This document shows, one piece after another, positions 22,601 to 33,114 of a stretch of 64,000 nucleotides of DNA. A program made the position numbers and the translations under genes. Every line of letters begins with the position of its first letter. Position 1 is the stretch's first letter. The notes beneath the pieces were generated by a model. It had not been told where the DNA came from. It saw only the letters and a list, made by a program, of their open reading frames with translations, and ran no database searches. Source of the DNA: Conoideocrella luteorostrata (lineage: Eukaryota; Ascomycota; Sordariomycetes; Hypocreales; Clavicipitaceae); contig JASWJB010000040.1 of assembly GCA_032433595.1 (NCBI GenBank), forward strand, positions 124,001-188,000, read 5' to 3'.

Positions 22601-23159
22601 AAAGCTCAAGCAAGATGTGCAGATTGTTCGACGGATGCTGCCAAATCTCACTCAGCAACAACTTCGAGAGTACCAGAAATACAAAGAGATCACTATCCAG
22701 AACATAAAATTAGAGGAGGGCGACCTCGCTATCGTGAGAGTTTTGGCGGTTCCTTCTAATGGTCCGTCAAACACAGACTCGAAGTGGGAACCGGCGTTTG
22801 CCGATGAGGCGATTGTACTCCTGGACATCACACCACATCCGGAATTGGTCGATGAAGGATTGGTTCGAGATCTAATCAGTCGTGTACAAAGAGTGCGTAA
22901 AAAGGCTGGATTAGTCCCAACAGACGATGTGCAAATGCGATATACTATCGTTTCGAATCCGGAAAATATCGATGTTGACTCTATAGTTTTCAACAACGGA
23001 GGCATGCTCGAGGGAGCGCTAAGAGGCATGCTGAAGCCGGCATCACATACTAATGAAAGCGCGAAGCAGGTCCTGGTGGAGGAAGAACAGTCTTTCGGAA
23101 AGCTTTTGCTAAAATTGTTGCTGTTCAAGAATAAATTGGAATTCGGAGAGAGAGGTTAA
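19605..23159 (+). CDS. Isoleucyl-tRNA synthetase, cytosolic type, divergent copy
   Basis: This class Ia synthetase charges tRNA-Ile. Exons 19605-19728, 19789-19794 (6 nt), 19864-20156, 20214-21364, 21420-21982 and 22033-23159 give 1087 aa, full length for the eukaryotic enzyme. The HIGH-type motif HYGH is at 47-50 and KMSKS at 599-603. The CP1 editing domain has TTTPWTLPSN (219-228) and GTGLVHQAPAFG (314-325), so editing looks intact. The GLDQTRGWF motif and the anticodon-binding domain follow. Several positions depart from what I recall as near-universal in the cytosolic enzyme. TPLSNFE reads TPLSLME (179-185). The CWRSDTPLIYRAV stretch reads CWRSHTQLIRKAV (396-408). It sits in accessory DNA beside a terpene-cyclase-like gene and a monooxygenase. 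This suggests a second, possibly drug-insensitive, copy rather than the housekeeping gene. Whether another IleRS gene exists cannot be seen here. Confidence 0.9.
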
Positions 23160-24898
23160 GAATTTGTGACTAGGGTCAGGCGGATACTGAATTTAGGAAT
23201 TTCTTCATTCGTCTCTAGTATGCTAAACTAACCTTTTTCCGTTAAAGCGTTATGGGCCAATAGATATTGTTTATATCGAGAATCTTTGTAGCTCTCCTAA
23301 GCTATTCTCATCATTTGTGTCACAGAATAACCGCACATCTGTAATGGACTGGCTTTGGGGCATCTGCAATTAAGCGTCAATTGTAATATCTATAAGCTTA
23401 AGGGAAGAGAACGGAAAGGGAAAGATAGCGAGAAGCTCTCTTCCTTTCTTCTCTGCGCTGCCAGGCTACCGTGCTAAGGTATGCATGCCCCTGACAGCGA
23501 TACGCCTGTCTTGCCCCTCCGTTCCGGGACAGCAGCGTACGTTTGTAGAGACACGAGCTTAAGCTCGAGTTCTTAACAATATCTTCGTTATTGGCGTTAT
23601 TGCCGCTGCTTCCGTTACTTCTGTTATTTCCCAATATTTGGACTTTATCTGTAAGAAGACATATAATTCCTCGTCAGAATAATTAGAATAGAAGGACAAT
23701 TCCACTTATCAGATGACCATAGCTGCTCACGTGTGACAACTTGATCTGTTCATAAATCCGCAGCTGTAGCTTTTCGGCTTGCTTATCCAGAGGACAGGTG
23801 TGATACTCCGTCAACGGACTGGGAATAGAGCTCATACACTACTGAACTGCCACGCAATGAAAATAACGAGTATTACCTTACTATTCCGGGCCGCCCGTCT
23901 GTTGGTTGAATTGGGAACAAGGCATCTATGGAGTAAGCCAAAAACTTTGTTTATGAGCATCAAATTAACGGGAAGGTCGTATCGTAGAGTCGGCGACCAT
24001 TTTTGGGCTGTCCAACTTGCTTGTAATCAGCTGACTAGCTGTCAACCTTGAAGAATAGGAATGAGGATGCCAAATACCCCTGACTATACAACCAGCAAAG
24101 ACGGCGTCGAGCCCCAAAGACGACCGGGACTTGAATCGAGGAGTTCATAGATTGAAAATTATCGCGTCAGCTTAGAATAATATGCCTGTACTTGTCGAAA
24201 TAAAGCTACGAACTGCAATCAAAACAGCTGTTGCAGTTTTCTGATGTCGAGGCGCATTCGTTAATTCAGGGAGGACATCTCGGACGTAAAACTATCAATG
24301 TGGATGTGCGATGATTATGATATGATTCAGTTACCCATTTTGTCGGCCCGAAGCGTATACCCACAACACTCGTATGCTGGTGTCTGACACTCCCCTACCG
24401 ACGTAACTTCAATTAAATTATGGGTTAAGCTAGAGTCTCAAATCAATTCGTCGAGATTTTCTATGTAGTGAGACTAAATGGGTTGAAAGCCTAGTATGAG
24501 GTTTTCGGACAGTATCACACTTTCATCGCTCGATTTGATCATAATAGGCACTGGAGCTAGGCTCTGAATATAGGCGCGATTAAGTGAAAGGGGGAAATTT
24601 ATTGATCTAGTTGAACTGTCGGGCTAGAACCCTTCTTATAGCTAATATACTCAACTTTGACCAGATTGGTGAAGTCCAATCTCATGTTAGAATAATCCCT
24701 CCGCCGAAGAGGCTCTTTCCCGTCCACACGCCATATAGTATGCTTGGCATGCTAAATACCGAATCCTTGTGTTTCTAGGTCACATTTTGAGTTCCGTAGA
24801 GAGTGTATTAAGCTATACGTTTAATACAACCACTAACGGCGGCCCACAACGCATGGCTTTGTGTCGCAGCCAGAAAGCCAAATTGATCACGCTTTGTT
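23160..24898. other. AT-rich intergenic region with repeat remnants
   Basis: This is 1.7 kb with no convincing gene. A minus-strand frame at 23634-23398 is Asn/Gly/Ser-rich and looks like a decayed repeat. The dispersed repeat copy at 23665-23740 follows. Poor codon structure and many TA-rich words suggest an eroded transposon region. Confidence 0.45.
23665..23740 (+). repeat. Dispersed repeat, copy A
   Basis: The copy starts AATTCCTCGTCAGAATAA and contains AAGGACAATTCCACTTATC; it ends near GTGTGACAAC. It aligns by eye to copies B (54500-54582) and C (59223-59305) over about 80 bp in the same orientation. Substitutions are spread along its length. Confidence 0.65.
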
Positions 24899-26106
24899 TT
24901 AATGGCAGCCTAGCGCAATTGACTTGCGTATCAAGTTCCATCGATATGCCACTAGGAAGGCAATTGCCGACGCAATAGTAAACATATGGGCCAAATCCCC
25001 GCTGTTGTAATTTTCGCCTATTGGAGGAGACCGTAGCGATACACTTGCTGCCAGCACTTCGAAATTATATAGAGTGCTATACCATCTGTAGGATAGTTCG
25101 TCTTGCTTCAGTGACTTTAAGAAAACAACCCGCACAGCTACGTAGCTAGCTGTCGCAGCTAGAATAACGGACATAAGTATGGATAAAAAGTCGTATCTAG
25201 GCGGTAGGACATGGCTGAGGATAAAGTAAGACTTGTTTTATTAGCTTATGGAAACCACTCGATTGCGAATCACCAACCTGGAATATTATAAGTCCTAGAA
25301 CAGCATACGTGCGACCTAAAGTGAGTATGTAAGTGTATGAGCCTTTGATCTGTGACAAGAAGACGAACCTAGAGGATCACCCAAGAGTATAGGCATGGTC
25401 AAACGTCCAGAAGCAAGGTCGCCCGGAACGTCACGAAAGTCCTGGATTGATACCGTGAAGAAAACCCCAATGCTGACCGTCTTAACCCAATCCTGCCCAC
25501 GGTCGCTGGGTGACCCTCCAAGTTCCCACGCTGCCATCAACTGTGCAACAGTTCCAAGACTCATCGAGAGATCTTTCGTTGGTCCAAACTTGGAGGTGTG
25601 AAGCATGTATGAACTGAAAATAGTAATGATCCAGAGCAGGGACCATTGAAGAACATGCGTATAATAACTGTATAAGATGTACGCAGCGGTGGAAACGAAA
25701 TAGCGTGTTTTAGCCGCGTTTAATGACATAGTCTTAGCAGCAATTGGGCGGTCGGGTTTGTTGATTTCATCTTCAATTGAACCGGCGATGTTGTTTGCGA
25801 TATCAATGTTGTAGGCATATAGAAACACATATACCAGACTACCTGAAAATCCAAGTTAGGACACCAGTTTCTGTGGATAGATTCATTTTTTCCCTCTCAC
25901 TTACTAGCCATGATAGCCGGAACTTCGGCTAGATCCGTCCCTTTGCAAAACATAGAAGCCATGGTAAAAAGAGGGGCGGGCAGGAAGCCCGCGTCTAAGT
26001 TACTTTTCATAATGGAATAAGTCAACTTTAACTCCTCGCTGGCTATGTGTTGCAGCGACACTAAGATATATTGAGGAGTCCAACTTGGTTCGTATTGTGT
26101 TTTCAT
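24899..26106 (-). CDS. UbiA-superfamily membrane prenyltransferase / terpene cyclase
   Basis: Four exons (26106-25905, 25842-25369, 25315-25278, 25231-24899) give 348 aa. The protein has the two Asp-rich motifs of the UbiA superfamily that bind prenyl diphosphate through Mg2+: N84...E91-D92...NKPDRP (95-100), and DFRDVPGD (202-209). Hydrophobic helices surround them. The NKPDRPI motif, GRLTMPILLGD segment and overall length resemble the fungal UbiA-type enzymes that include the fumagillin bergamotene cyclase Fma-TC. They are less like Coq2 or heme A farnesyltransferase. It may therefore cyclise farnesyl diphosphate or prenylate an acceptor in the ER membrane. The last junction needs a 46-bp intron (GTTGGT...ACAAG) with a GCTAAT branch point. 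It lies between the IleRS copy and an FAD monooxygenase, consistent with a small biosynthetic cluster. Cyclase versus prenyltransferase cannot be decided from sequence. Confidence 0.8.
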
Positions 26107-27650
26107 TGTACTATAATCTCAGATTGAGAAATAAATAATAAAAGTGGACGGTGAGTTGAAAATAGTAAGGGTCAATTTACTTGCCAGAAGGTAAAAGTCA
26201 GAGATACGATGGGGACTTGGGGGATCTCAAGCTATATACGCGAGATGAGTTCGCTTTGCGTCAAAAATTCCTTTACTTGTACTAGACACGATGGCTGTAT
26301 AAGCTTTCCCTTGTTAGAATTGTACGGCGCTCCACGGTTATGCGACAGTATTTCGCACCCTACACCAACGATATTGCTTGCTCTACAGTCGTCGGCCTAA
26401 GATCTAATGTCGCGTATTTTGACCAACGAACGCTTTTTGCTCTTTGCGGAAAGATAACTGTTGCTTTTGTATAGCTGAATTAGTAAAAGACTTGTTAAGA
26501 GCATAACTTATAATTAATTAGAATGCCGTATGGCTCATTCCGCGGACCGGAACCGAATTCTGGTATTTACGGCACGACCCATCCAAAAGAGAAGATCATC
26601 ATCATGCACATCACAGATATAGACTTCAACTGACGTGCCTGTCGTCATTGGCTCTCAGTGATAGATCATCCTATTCCCCTCATCTTCCTCTTCCCATTGT
26701 GCTCTGTCCCATAGTCCATCACAAGATATTTTGTCTGTTGTCTAACCCTAGGAGTAGGGTGCTCATGATCACGTACCCGGCCCTGCAACAAACTAGTTAG
26801 AATTAGAAGGTGGATTGTTAACTGGCGAATATTCAATGCGAGAGTTTCCCTCACCGTATCAATAGTCCCTATATAACGAACCAACCTCAAGACATATAAT
26901 CCCATCTTACCCAGCATTCAATCGGAATGAAATCCGAAGTCACTGTACACATCGGCTTCTTTTAAAGCCCGCTATGAGACAGGTAAAACGATAACACTTA
27001 AACACGCCACAAGATCCAAGTACCTTTTCCTGGAGCATGGTAATTTCACTGAAACGCCGGAGTGATATGCCGGGTTCTTATAGTTTGGATCCTAAAATGA
27101 TCGCCCAATACGGAAACTCGACTTCATAGTGGTGGTACGATATCTGAAGCTGACTGGTTGCGATAGGTCGGATTCATGTTTTGGGAACGACGGTTTTATT
27201 CCAACTGTTAGGAGCGATGTTCTCGGTGCCACGTTGATATCATAACTCATAATCTCCACTGGGGTACTTTTTTAAACGTGAAGGTGACCTAATTGTGTGA
27301 TTTCTGCGGCAAAAGGGCCTCCACTTTCTCAATTGGACAGTTAGTTGTCGGCCCGGGTAATTGCACTGGATGCACTTCTGAAGAGAGTGGGGATTTTATT
27401 TCATATCCAAACTCATAGTTGGTATATTAGATGATTTAATATTACTCAAAGTCGTATGCCTAGGAAGAGTTTTCATAGGTATGTCAACAAGACCGCACTG
27501 GTTTATTTGACGAAACGTTGCACGCTAAACCGTCGAACACCCGGTACTCATCGTCAGTGAAGTGCAACTCTAGTTCTCAGTACCGAGAATAGTTTCAAAT
27601 CGTCAAATTTCATAACAAGTCTATCATTGATAAATTACTACGTGACCAAA
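26107..27650. other. AT-rich intergenic region
   Basis: About 1.5 kb between two divergent genes. No gene was recognised; small ORFs (for example 26917-26666 on the minus strand) have no family features. It presumably carries both promoters. Confidence 0.45.
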
Positions 27651-28932
27651 ATGGGCTCGCTGGACAAAAAACCACTTCAAATTCTAATATCAGGTGCAGG
27701 CATTGCCGGGCCTGCTCTTGCATTCTGGTTAAGCCGCTTGGGCCACGCTTGCACTGTTATCGAGCGGTGCTCTAGCCTCCGCGCTCATGGACAGCAGATA
27801 GATATTCGTCTGCTTGGGTTGGAAACCGTGAAGAGGATGGGAATTTTAGACGACATCCGCGCGCGTACTGTTTGTCAGCCCGGCGTGCAATTTGTGGATT
27901 CGGACGGCAATCCCTTTGCTCTATTTCCACCCTTCAAGCAAGGTTTTGTTACTGACTTTGAAATTATGCGCGGCGACCTTTGCAAATTGCTTGTTGAGAA
28001 GACAAAAGACACCACTAATTATGAGTTTGGTCTAACTGTGACTGCATTTGAGAACAAGTCAGACTGCGTCAACGTTACATTCTCCGATGACAGCACAAGA
28101 TCATACGACATGGTTGTGGCAGCAGATGGTCAGGGCTCCAAGCTACGAGAAATGCTTCTCAGAGACGAAGACCCATTATTTAACAGCTCCCGCAATCTTG
28201 GTGTCAACATCGCATACTTCACTATTTCTAGAAAGCCCGAAGATGTTGATTTGGCCACTGTATACATAACGTCTGGCCAGAGAGCGATTATGACAAGATT
28301 TCATAGCGAGACGCATGGCCAAGGGTATTTGTACACCATGGCACGTGCTGATCAGATGGCACTTGCTCTAAAGCAAGGAATAAGCAAGCAGAAAGAATTA
28401 TTTGCTGAAATCTTCCAAGGTGTGTTTTGGAAAATGATTGATTTCTTGATGGTCCTGTGTTAATATCTTCCAAGGTGCGGGCTGGCAATCGGGTCGACTC
28501 GTCAATGAAATGCTTGAATCAACCGACTTTCATGCCCAATCATCTACACAGATCCAAACAAAGTCGTGGTCTAAGGGTAGAGTGGTACTGATAGGTGACG
28601 CCGGCTACAGCCCAACATCCTTTACTGGTATGGGAACTACGTTAGCATTAGTGGGTGCAACCATTCTGGCTGGCGAGATATCTCAGTCCCCAGATGATCT
28701 GGAACGAGCTATCGCGTCATATGAAAACATATACAGGCCGTACGTCGAAAGGGCACAGAAGATCCCTATGGGTATACCTGGCGTAATGCATCCAAAAAAG
28801 GATTGGATTGTGAAGATTCTTCAATTTTTTCTCAGAATTGTTACACTGCTGAAACTGGAAAGAGTTCTACAGACTTACGTGTTCAGGAAGGATGGCTGGG
28901 AGCTGCCGTCATATCCTAAACTGAAGGCATAA
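27651..28932 (+). CDS. FAD-dependent monooxygenase (group A, aromatic hydroxylase/TetX type)
   Basis: Two exons (27651-28419 and 28475-28932) encode 408 aa. The N-terminal FAD dinucleotide-binding motif is GAGIAG (residues 15-20), followed by VIER with an acidic end of the second strand. RGDLCKLL near residue 106 fits the family's conserved RxxL region. The second FAD motif is GDAGYSP (297-303), followed by a GMGTTLALVGA segment. Such enzymes use NAD(P)H and O2 to hydroxylate or epoxidise aromatic or terpenoid-type substrates. I chose the ATG at 27651 because MGSLDKKPLQ starts close to the first strand; an upstream ATG at 27627 would add 8 residues. The intron is only 55 bp and its ends are duplicated (see findings). 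It is probably a tailoring enzyme for the product of the neighbouring UbiA-type enzyme; this is inference from proximity. Confidence 0.85.
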
Positions 28933-29786
28933 GCTGTATTTTCCATCAAAACAAATCGGCTTCCTCGCAGCTTGAAAGGAAATCTACGGGTCGTAGTCGG
29001 AATTGCGTTCCCTTGGTAAACCTATTCTGCAAAAAGGTCTACTGCCATCTTGGCTTTGGACTGTGCCGGTGGGTTCTATTGGTATGTGTGGGAAATAATT
29101 AAGGGTTAAGCTGTAAGGCAGAGAAGGGCAGGTGCAGGCTGCATAATATTCGTTAATTTGGAATATAAAGATCATTAATACTAACTAACTTAATCAGTTC
29201 TGAGCACCGAATATATATCAAGTCAATCCTCCACTGCATTTCTGTTGAGCCAAACCATGACATGGCCATTAATTGAGTCTTTACACCCTTTGAAAAGAGT
29301 GCAAAGCACAACAAGTGGTAGCTAAGTACGGCATTACGATGGCGTTTCACTTTCAACAGTTGTATTTGTCACTTGTATCTTCAGCTCGAGTTTGCGGTTC
29401 AACGACATGTTATCGGGTTGACTTGTAATCTAGGCTGATTTGAGACTGCCACCTCGTTTTATTGTGCGGGATATGAACACCCGACTGCACTGTACTTGCA
29501 CAGTGTCTCCGAGGGCAGTTGTTGTGACAAATGGATTGGTTTCTTCAGTTATAATTTATTTTCCCTTCAGTTAATAATTTATATATTTTGCCGCCTCAAT
29601 TACACGTCAGAAGAAAGTCCTACGCGCTCCCGGTTGACACCAATTTTTTCTATTCTGGAATAAAAGTTTAGCTTTTTTTATTACCCGTGTGTTTTACACC
29701 ATTTGGCTGTTTAAGACCAAGATTTGGCTGTCAAATCGAGCACTTAGAGGAGTGAACAGGGCCCCCCATGGACAGGAGGGAACTTG
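28933..29786. other. AT-rich intergenic region
   Basis: Convergent 3' flanks of the monooxygenase and the ADP-ribosyltransferase. No gene was recognised. Confidence 0.45.
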
Positions 29787-30644
29787 TCAGTGCTGCAAGG
29801 GTCTAATGTATCGACTGGTCAGTTTCATTTCTCCTGTGGTACGGACGGACAACGAACCTATTGCGTTTGCCGCAAAGCTCAAAGGAAACTTGCCATCCCA
29901 CCCAACTGGACATCCATTCTTGTTCATAAATTCGGCAGCATACTCCTCCAACGTCTTGCTTTTGTGCAGGAATTTGTTATACTTATCACCAGCGAGCTGT
30001 GGCTGTCCGTGACTTGCATGGAGAAAATCATACCTGTGATTGTAACCAATATTCTCAGTCCAAGTATAGTTTGGATACTGTCCAGCAAATGTCTCAAAAT
30101 CGTGGTACTTGACGACATCTTCAACAGTTACACCGCCGGCCGTAATAGTGCTTGGAATGAACATCCAAGCCTGAATCTGGTTGAAAAGAACACCCCCCAA
30201 AGCAGAAAACTCTTCTTCATGTGCATGATCGAGTCTGAAGTTCGAGCCATCCATGTCAATCATATTTGGCGTCGCATGGATCTTGTATACCCAGCCATCG
30301 CCATGTTTAACGCTGTAACCAAGCCCCACCCCGAAAGATCTTGAAGTTGAGGTGTAAGCGGTTGGGTTATTGCCCCTGTGATGGTTCCGTAAGCTGAAAG
30401 TATCGTTCGATGTTGCTTCACCCACCCCTCGTGGGATGAATCCACCAAGTGCCCTAACCTGCTCGGGAGACATAGGACTGCCGCGGTAGACCTTCTTGGG
30501 GAGTGGTAGCTGTCGTTTCTGCAATGATTGTGTTCCGATTGATTTGCTCGAGCTCTGAGGTATGGTCAACGCATGGCTGGGCCCTATCAAAAGACAAATA
30601 GCCGCAGTGAGAACCCAAATGACCCAGGAGGTCTTGGGAGCCAT
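29787..30644 (-). CDS. Secreted heat-labile-enterotoxin-A-like ADP-ribosyltransferase
   Basis: Single exon, 285 aa. A hydrophobic signal peptide runs to about residue 24 (cleavage after SHA is plausible), and a KR dibasic site at 43-44 may be a Kex2 propeptide site. The three catalytic signatures of R-S-E ADP-ribosyltransferases are all visible. Arg54 lies in VYRG, the STS motif is at 99-101, and an EEE cluster sits at 143-145. The enzyme family transfers ADP-ribose from NAD+ to host proteins; the target of this fungal member is unknown. Several Hypocrealean insect associates carry many such secreted proteins with host-directed roles proposed. A TATAAATA element about 130 bp upstream suggests strong regulated expression. 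The catalytic set is intact and no frame break is seen. Confidence 0.85.
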   Translation of the reverse strand: MAPKTSWVIWVLTAAICLLIGPSHALTIPQSSSKSIGTQSLQKRQLPLPKKVYRGSPMSPEQVRALGGFIPRGVGEATSNDTFSLRNHHRGNNPTAYTSTSRSFGVGLGYSVKHGDGWVYKIHATPNMIDMDGSNFRLDHAHEEEFSALGGVLFNQIQAWMFIPSTITAGGVTVEDVVKYHDFETFAGQYPNYTWTENIGYNHRYDFLHASHGQPQLAGDKYNKFLHKSKTLEEYAAEFMNKNGCPVGWDGKFPLSFAANAIGSLSVRTTGEMKLTSRYIRPLQH

Positions 30645-30776
30645 GGTTTCTATCGAAAAGAGGATTTCTTCGGGAGTTTCCGTTTATGTGATTTCACTAA
30701 TTGAATTTTTGATTTGGTTGCTGTTGTAGTGAAAATAGTGTAGATCTTCAAGAGTTTGCGGAGGTGCGACAGTGTG

Positions 30777-30784
30777 TATTTATA
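30777..30784 (-). promoter_or_regulatory. TATA box candidate for the ADP-ribosyltransferase gene
   Basis: TATAAATA on the minus strand, about 133 bp upstream of the ATG at 30644. Position and sequence fit a fungal core promoter; this is unproven. Confidence 0.45.
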
Positions 30785-32327
30785 CAGCTTTAGTAGTTGT
30801 GATTTTTACACCTCTGTAGCCCTGCTGAGTATCAACAGTAAACAAAACGTTGAAGAAAGCTTTGCAGAGTCAAATCCACCGTAAGGACTGCAACGGCAGG
30901 GGAAGTAACGGCGCAATCCAAGATGACATCTCATTGGCCGTGTAACAGGTAGCAACTGACTAGCACGCGTTTAATGATGCTAGCGGATTAGTAGAATAGT
31001 AACTAAGTACTTCTTATACTCTTTTGACATTCCAAGGACCCACATCGCATGCTAGTTCATGAAGATCAAATGCAACATCATGCGACATATCCAAATTTAG
31101 TTGTCGTCGGATCATCTGTATCTCCGTCTTTCACCAAGAACTACACTGCTTACAGTTGCGTAAATGAATGAGTTACTAGAGAGATGGAAGAATTCTTGTA
31201 TGTCCATAGCAAACCAATAAATCCAAGGGACAGTGCAGCTGTTACGGCCCGATTCGATTGGTATTACACCCCCGCCTGTCATGATATTTTCGGCTAGTCA
31301 GGCACATGGGCAATTACTAGTCATGTCACGTAGTCTGTGGAACCCTATATGCCACTGTACCATGAAGAACATTTTGGAAGGTTAGATCAATAGACACAAA
31401 ACGAGATTAAAACGGGGCGGCGGGGACATTATAAGCTTAAACCATGAATAGAAGCTCAGCTCATGGGGCGATTGATTAACGCCGATCCTTGTTATGATGG
31501 CATACAATAGATTTCAAGGATTTCGTTGGTGAGTAGCCTCCACATGACTTGTGCGTGTCACTTGCAGCCTTGTGACAGACCCTGATTTGCAAGGATCCTC
31601 CCATGCGGCTCCCTCTTACATCGTTGCTGGATGCTGGCTCTAGTTGAATTTCGCCTCCGATTTAATTCTCTTTCGATCATCATGAGCGTACGGAGTATTT
31701 ACCTTTCTGAGCTTCAGAGTGAAGTAAAATATTCCTAATATACGAAGCAGGGTTTGTTGTTGCGCGTTCAAACCTAGACAATATTAGAACGGGAGCAAGG
31801 GTTAGGCGCCCACCATTCAATGCAGCCCGCAGGTAGGCCGGACAGTACCAGTAAAAAGGTAAACCGTAGATAAAATTTCGGTTGTGGGGCGATTGATTAA
31901 TGTCGTCGCATAAAACGTGTGGAGAACGATGCTCCTAGCTGTTTCCAGATCAAAATCAGGCCATGACAACGCCAAGACTATGCGAACCAACCCCAATTGG
32001 TTTCCATGTAGTGCTTGAAATGGAATCCAAGATTTAACTATCATATACGAATCACTCGAAAATTGTCTGGAACGGAGTAAATACAGCCTTATTAATGCGG
32101 GCTGGTAAGCCAGGCTGCGACGAAGGTCCATCCCAGCGGGGATGAAAATATTAGTATAACGGGTCCAACTTGACTTGTGAACATGGAGACTTCGCAAAAT
32201 GATTTTGCCAGACAGCTCCTTCTAATGTTACATTTATAGTTCTACTTATTTAATTAAATGAAAAGAAAATAATAATAGTAGACTACATATCTTGTGATCA
32301 GGCATTTGGTTTGCTCTATTCCGAAAC
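30785..32327. other. AT-rich gene-free region
   Basis: About 1.5 kb. A 126-codon minus-strand frame (32197-31817) has no recognisable features and I do not call it a gene. A 16-bp sequence occurs twice (31464-31479 and 31885-31900). Confidence 0.4.
31464..31900. repeat. Pair of identical 16-bp direct repeats (TGGGGCGATTGATTAA)
   Basis: The copies at 31464-31479 and 31885-31900 are identical and in the same orientation, 421 bp apart. They may be remnants of a larger duplicated element; the flanks do not obviously align. Confidence 0.5.
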
Positions 32328-33114
32328 TTATAGCAAAGCTACAACAGCGATGACACTGCCTGCAAGCAAAGTAATGGCTGCATTGTCAGTAGTGCGAGAC
32401 GACGTCGTGGTCTGCATGGTGTTGGTTCCGGAAGCACCGGTGCCGATACTCACTAACGTGATAGCGCTCCTGTCGCCAGTTTGTGATGCTGAATCCCCGC
32501 CCTGTGTGGGACTGGCCTCAGTTTTGGCAGGAACTGACTTCCTATCGTAGAAGCTGTCGCTGGCGGTAATGGGAATCTTGGTGGCACAGCTCAAATTTGC
32601 TTTTGACACGGTAGTAGATCCCTCACAGACGGACCAGCGTCACATTTGCTCAACGTGAGCTGTCTGCCAACGTAGCAACATCCAGTGGTATCATCGCCGT
32701 GCTGAACACCGGCACAGGTATGTCCAACAAGAGTGGCGGCGGAACCAGCGGAGAAGTTAAGATCAGCGCTGAAAAAGCCCAAATTGGCGAGCGAGAATAA
32801 TACGGTGATCGGTTACAGGTGCATTGTGTTGGTGGGCAAAGAAAACCGTTGATGGAAACAGTTGGACAAGGTATCAAGCTAGTCGTAGGAAGGAAGGTAG
32901 TTGCTCCCGGATTCAAGGCCGTTATTTGTCTGACACAAGTAGCTTCTTTATACATGCGCCTCGGTGCTAGAATATGCCGTCTAAGTCAGGCCAAGCCACC
33001 GTTGAGTGAGGCGCTTACAATGGCTGCGTACGTGGCGGGTCTGCCCCCGCAAGGAGTACCGAGTTTCGACACTAGTAAGACTAAGATCCGGAGAATATTA
33101 GAAACAACAACCAT
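32328..33114 (-). pseudogene. Decayed gene for a secreted, Cys-rich, probably GPI-anchored protein
   Basis: The pieces follow the order expected of a GPI-anchored wall or surface protein. A signal-like start lies at 33114, then a Cys-rich body in two frames (about 32955-32810 and 32775-32640). A Ser/Thr-rich stalk follows, ending in a hydrophobic C-terminus at 32328 (AITLLAGSVIAVVALL). I could not join them cleanly. The first junction has the wrong phase, one candidate intron would be only 35 bp, and a shift of frame is needed near 32625. The simplest reading is a gene broken by small indels. Unrecognised introns or sequence errors are alternatives. The Cys pattern is not one I can assign to a named domain such as CFEM. 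Confidence 0.45.

Noticed and set aside
23398..23634. 78-codon minus-strand ORF with Asn/Gly/Ser-rich start
   Set aside because: No start context, no introns and no family; more likely part of a decayed repeat than a gene.
25200..25330. Frame break in the last exons of the UbiA-type gene
   Set aside because: The obvious acceptor TCCTCAG gives the wrong phase, but an acceptor at ACAAG (exon from 25231) with a GCTAAT branch point restores the frame and conserved sequence.
29689..30344. Plus-strand ORFs of 107 and 186 codons
   Set aside because: Antisense to the ADP-ribosyltransferase, whose catalytic motifs make the minus strand the true one.
31817..32197. 126-codon minus-strand ORF
   Set aside because: Translation has no recognisable domain, signal or splice context; it lies in AT-rich DNA and is probably random.
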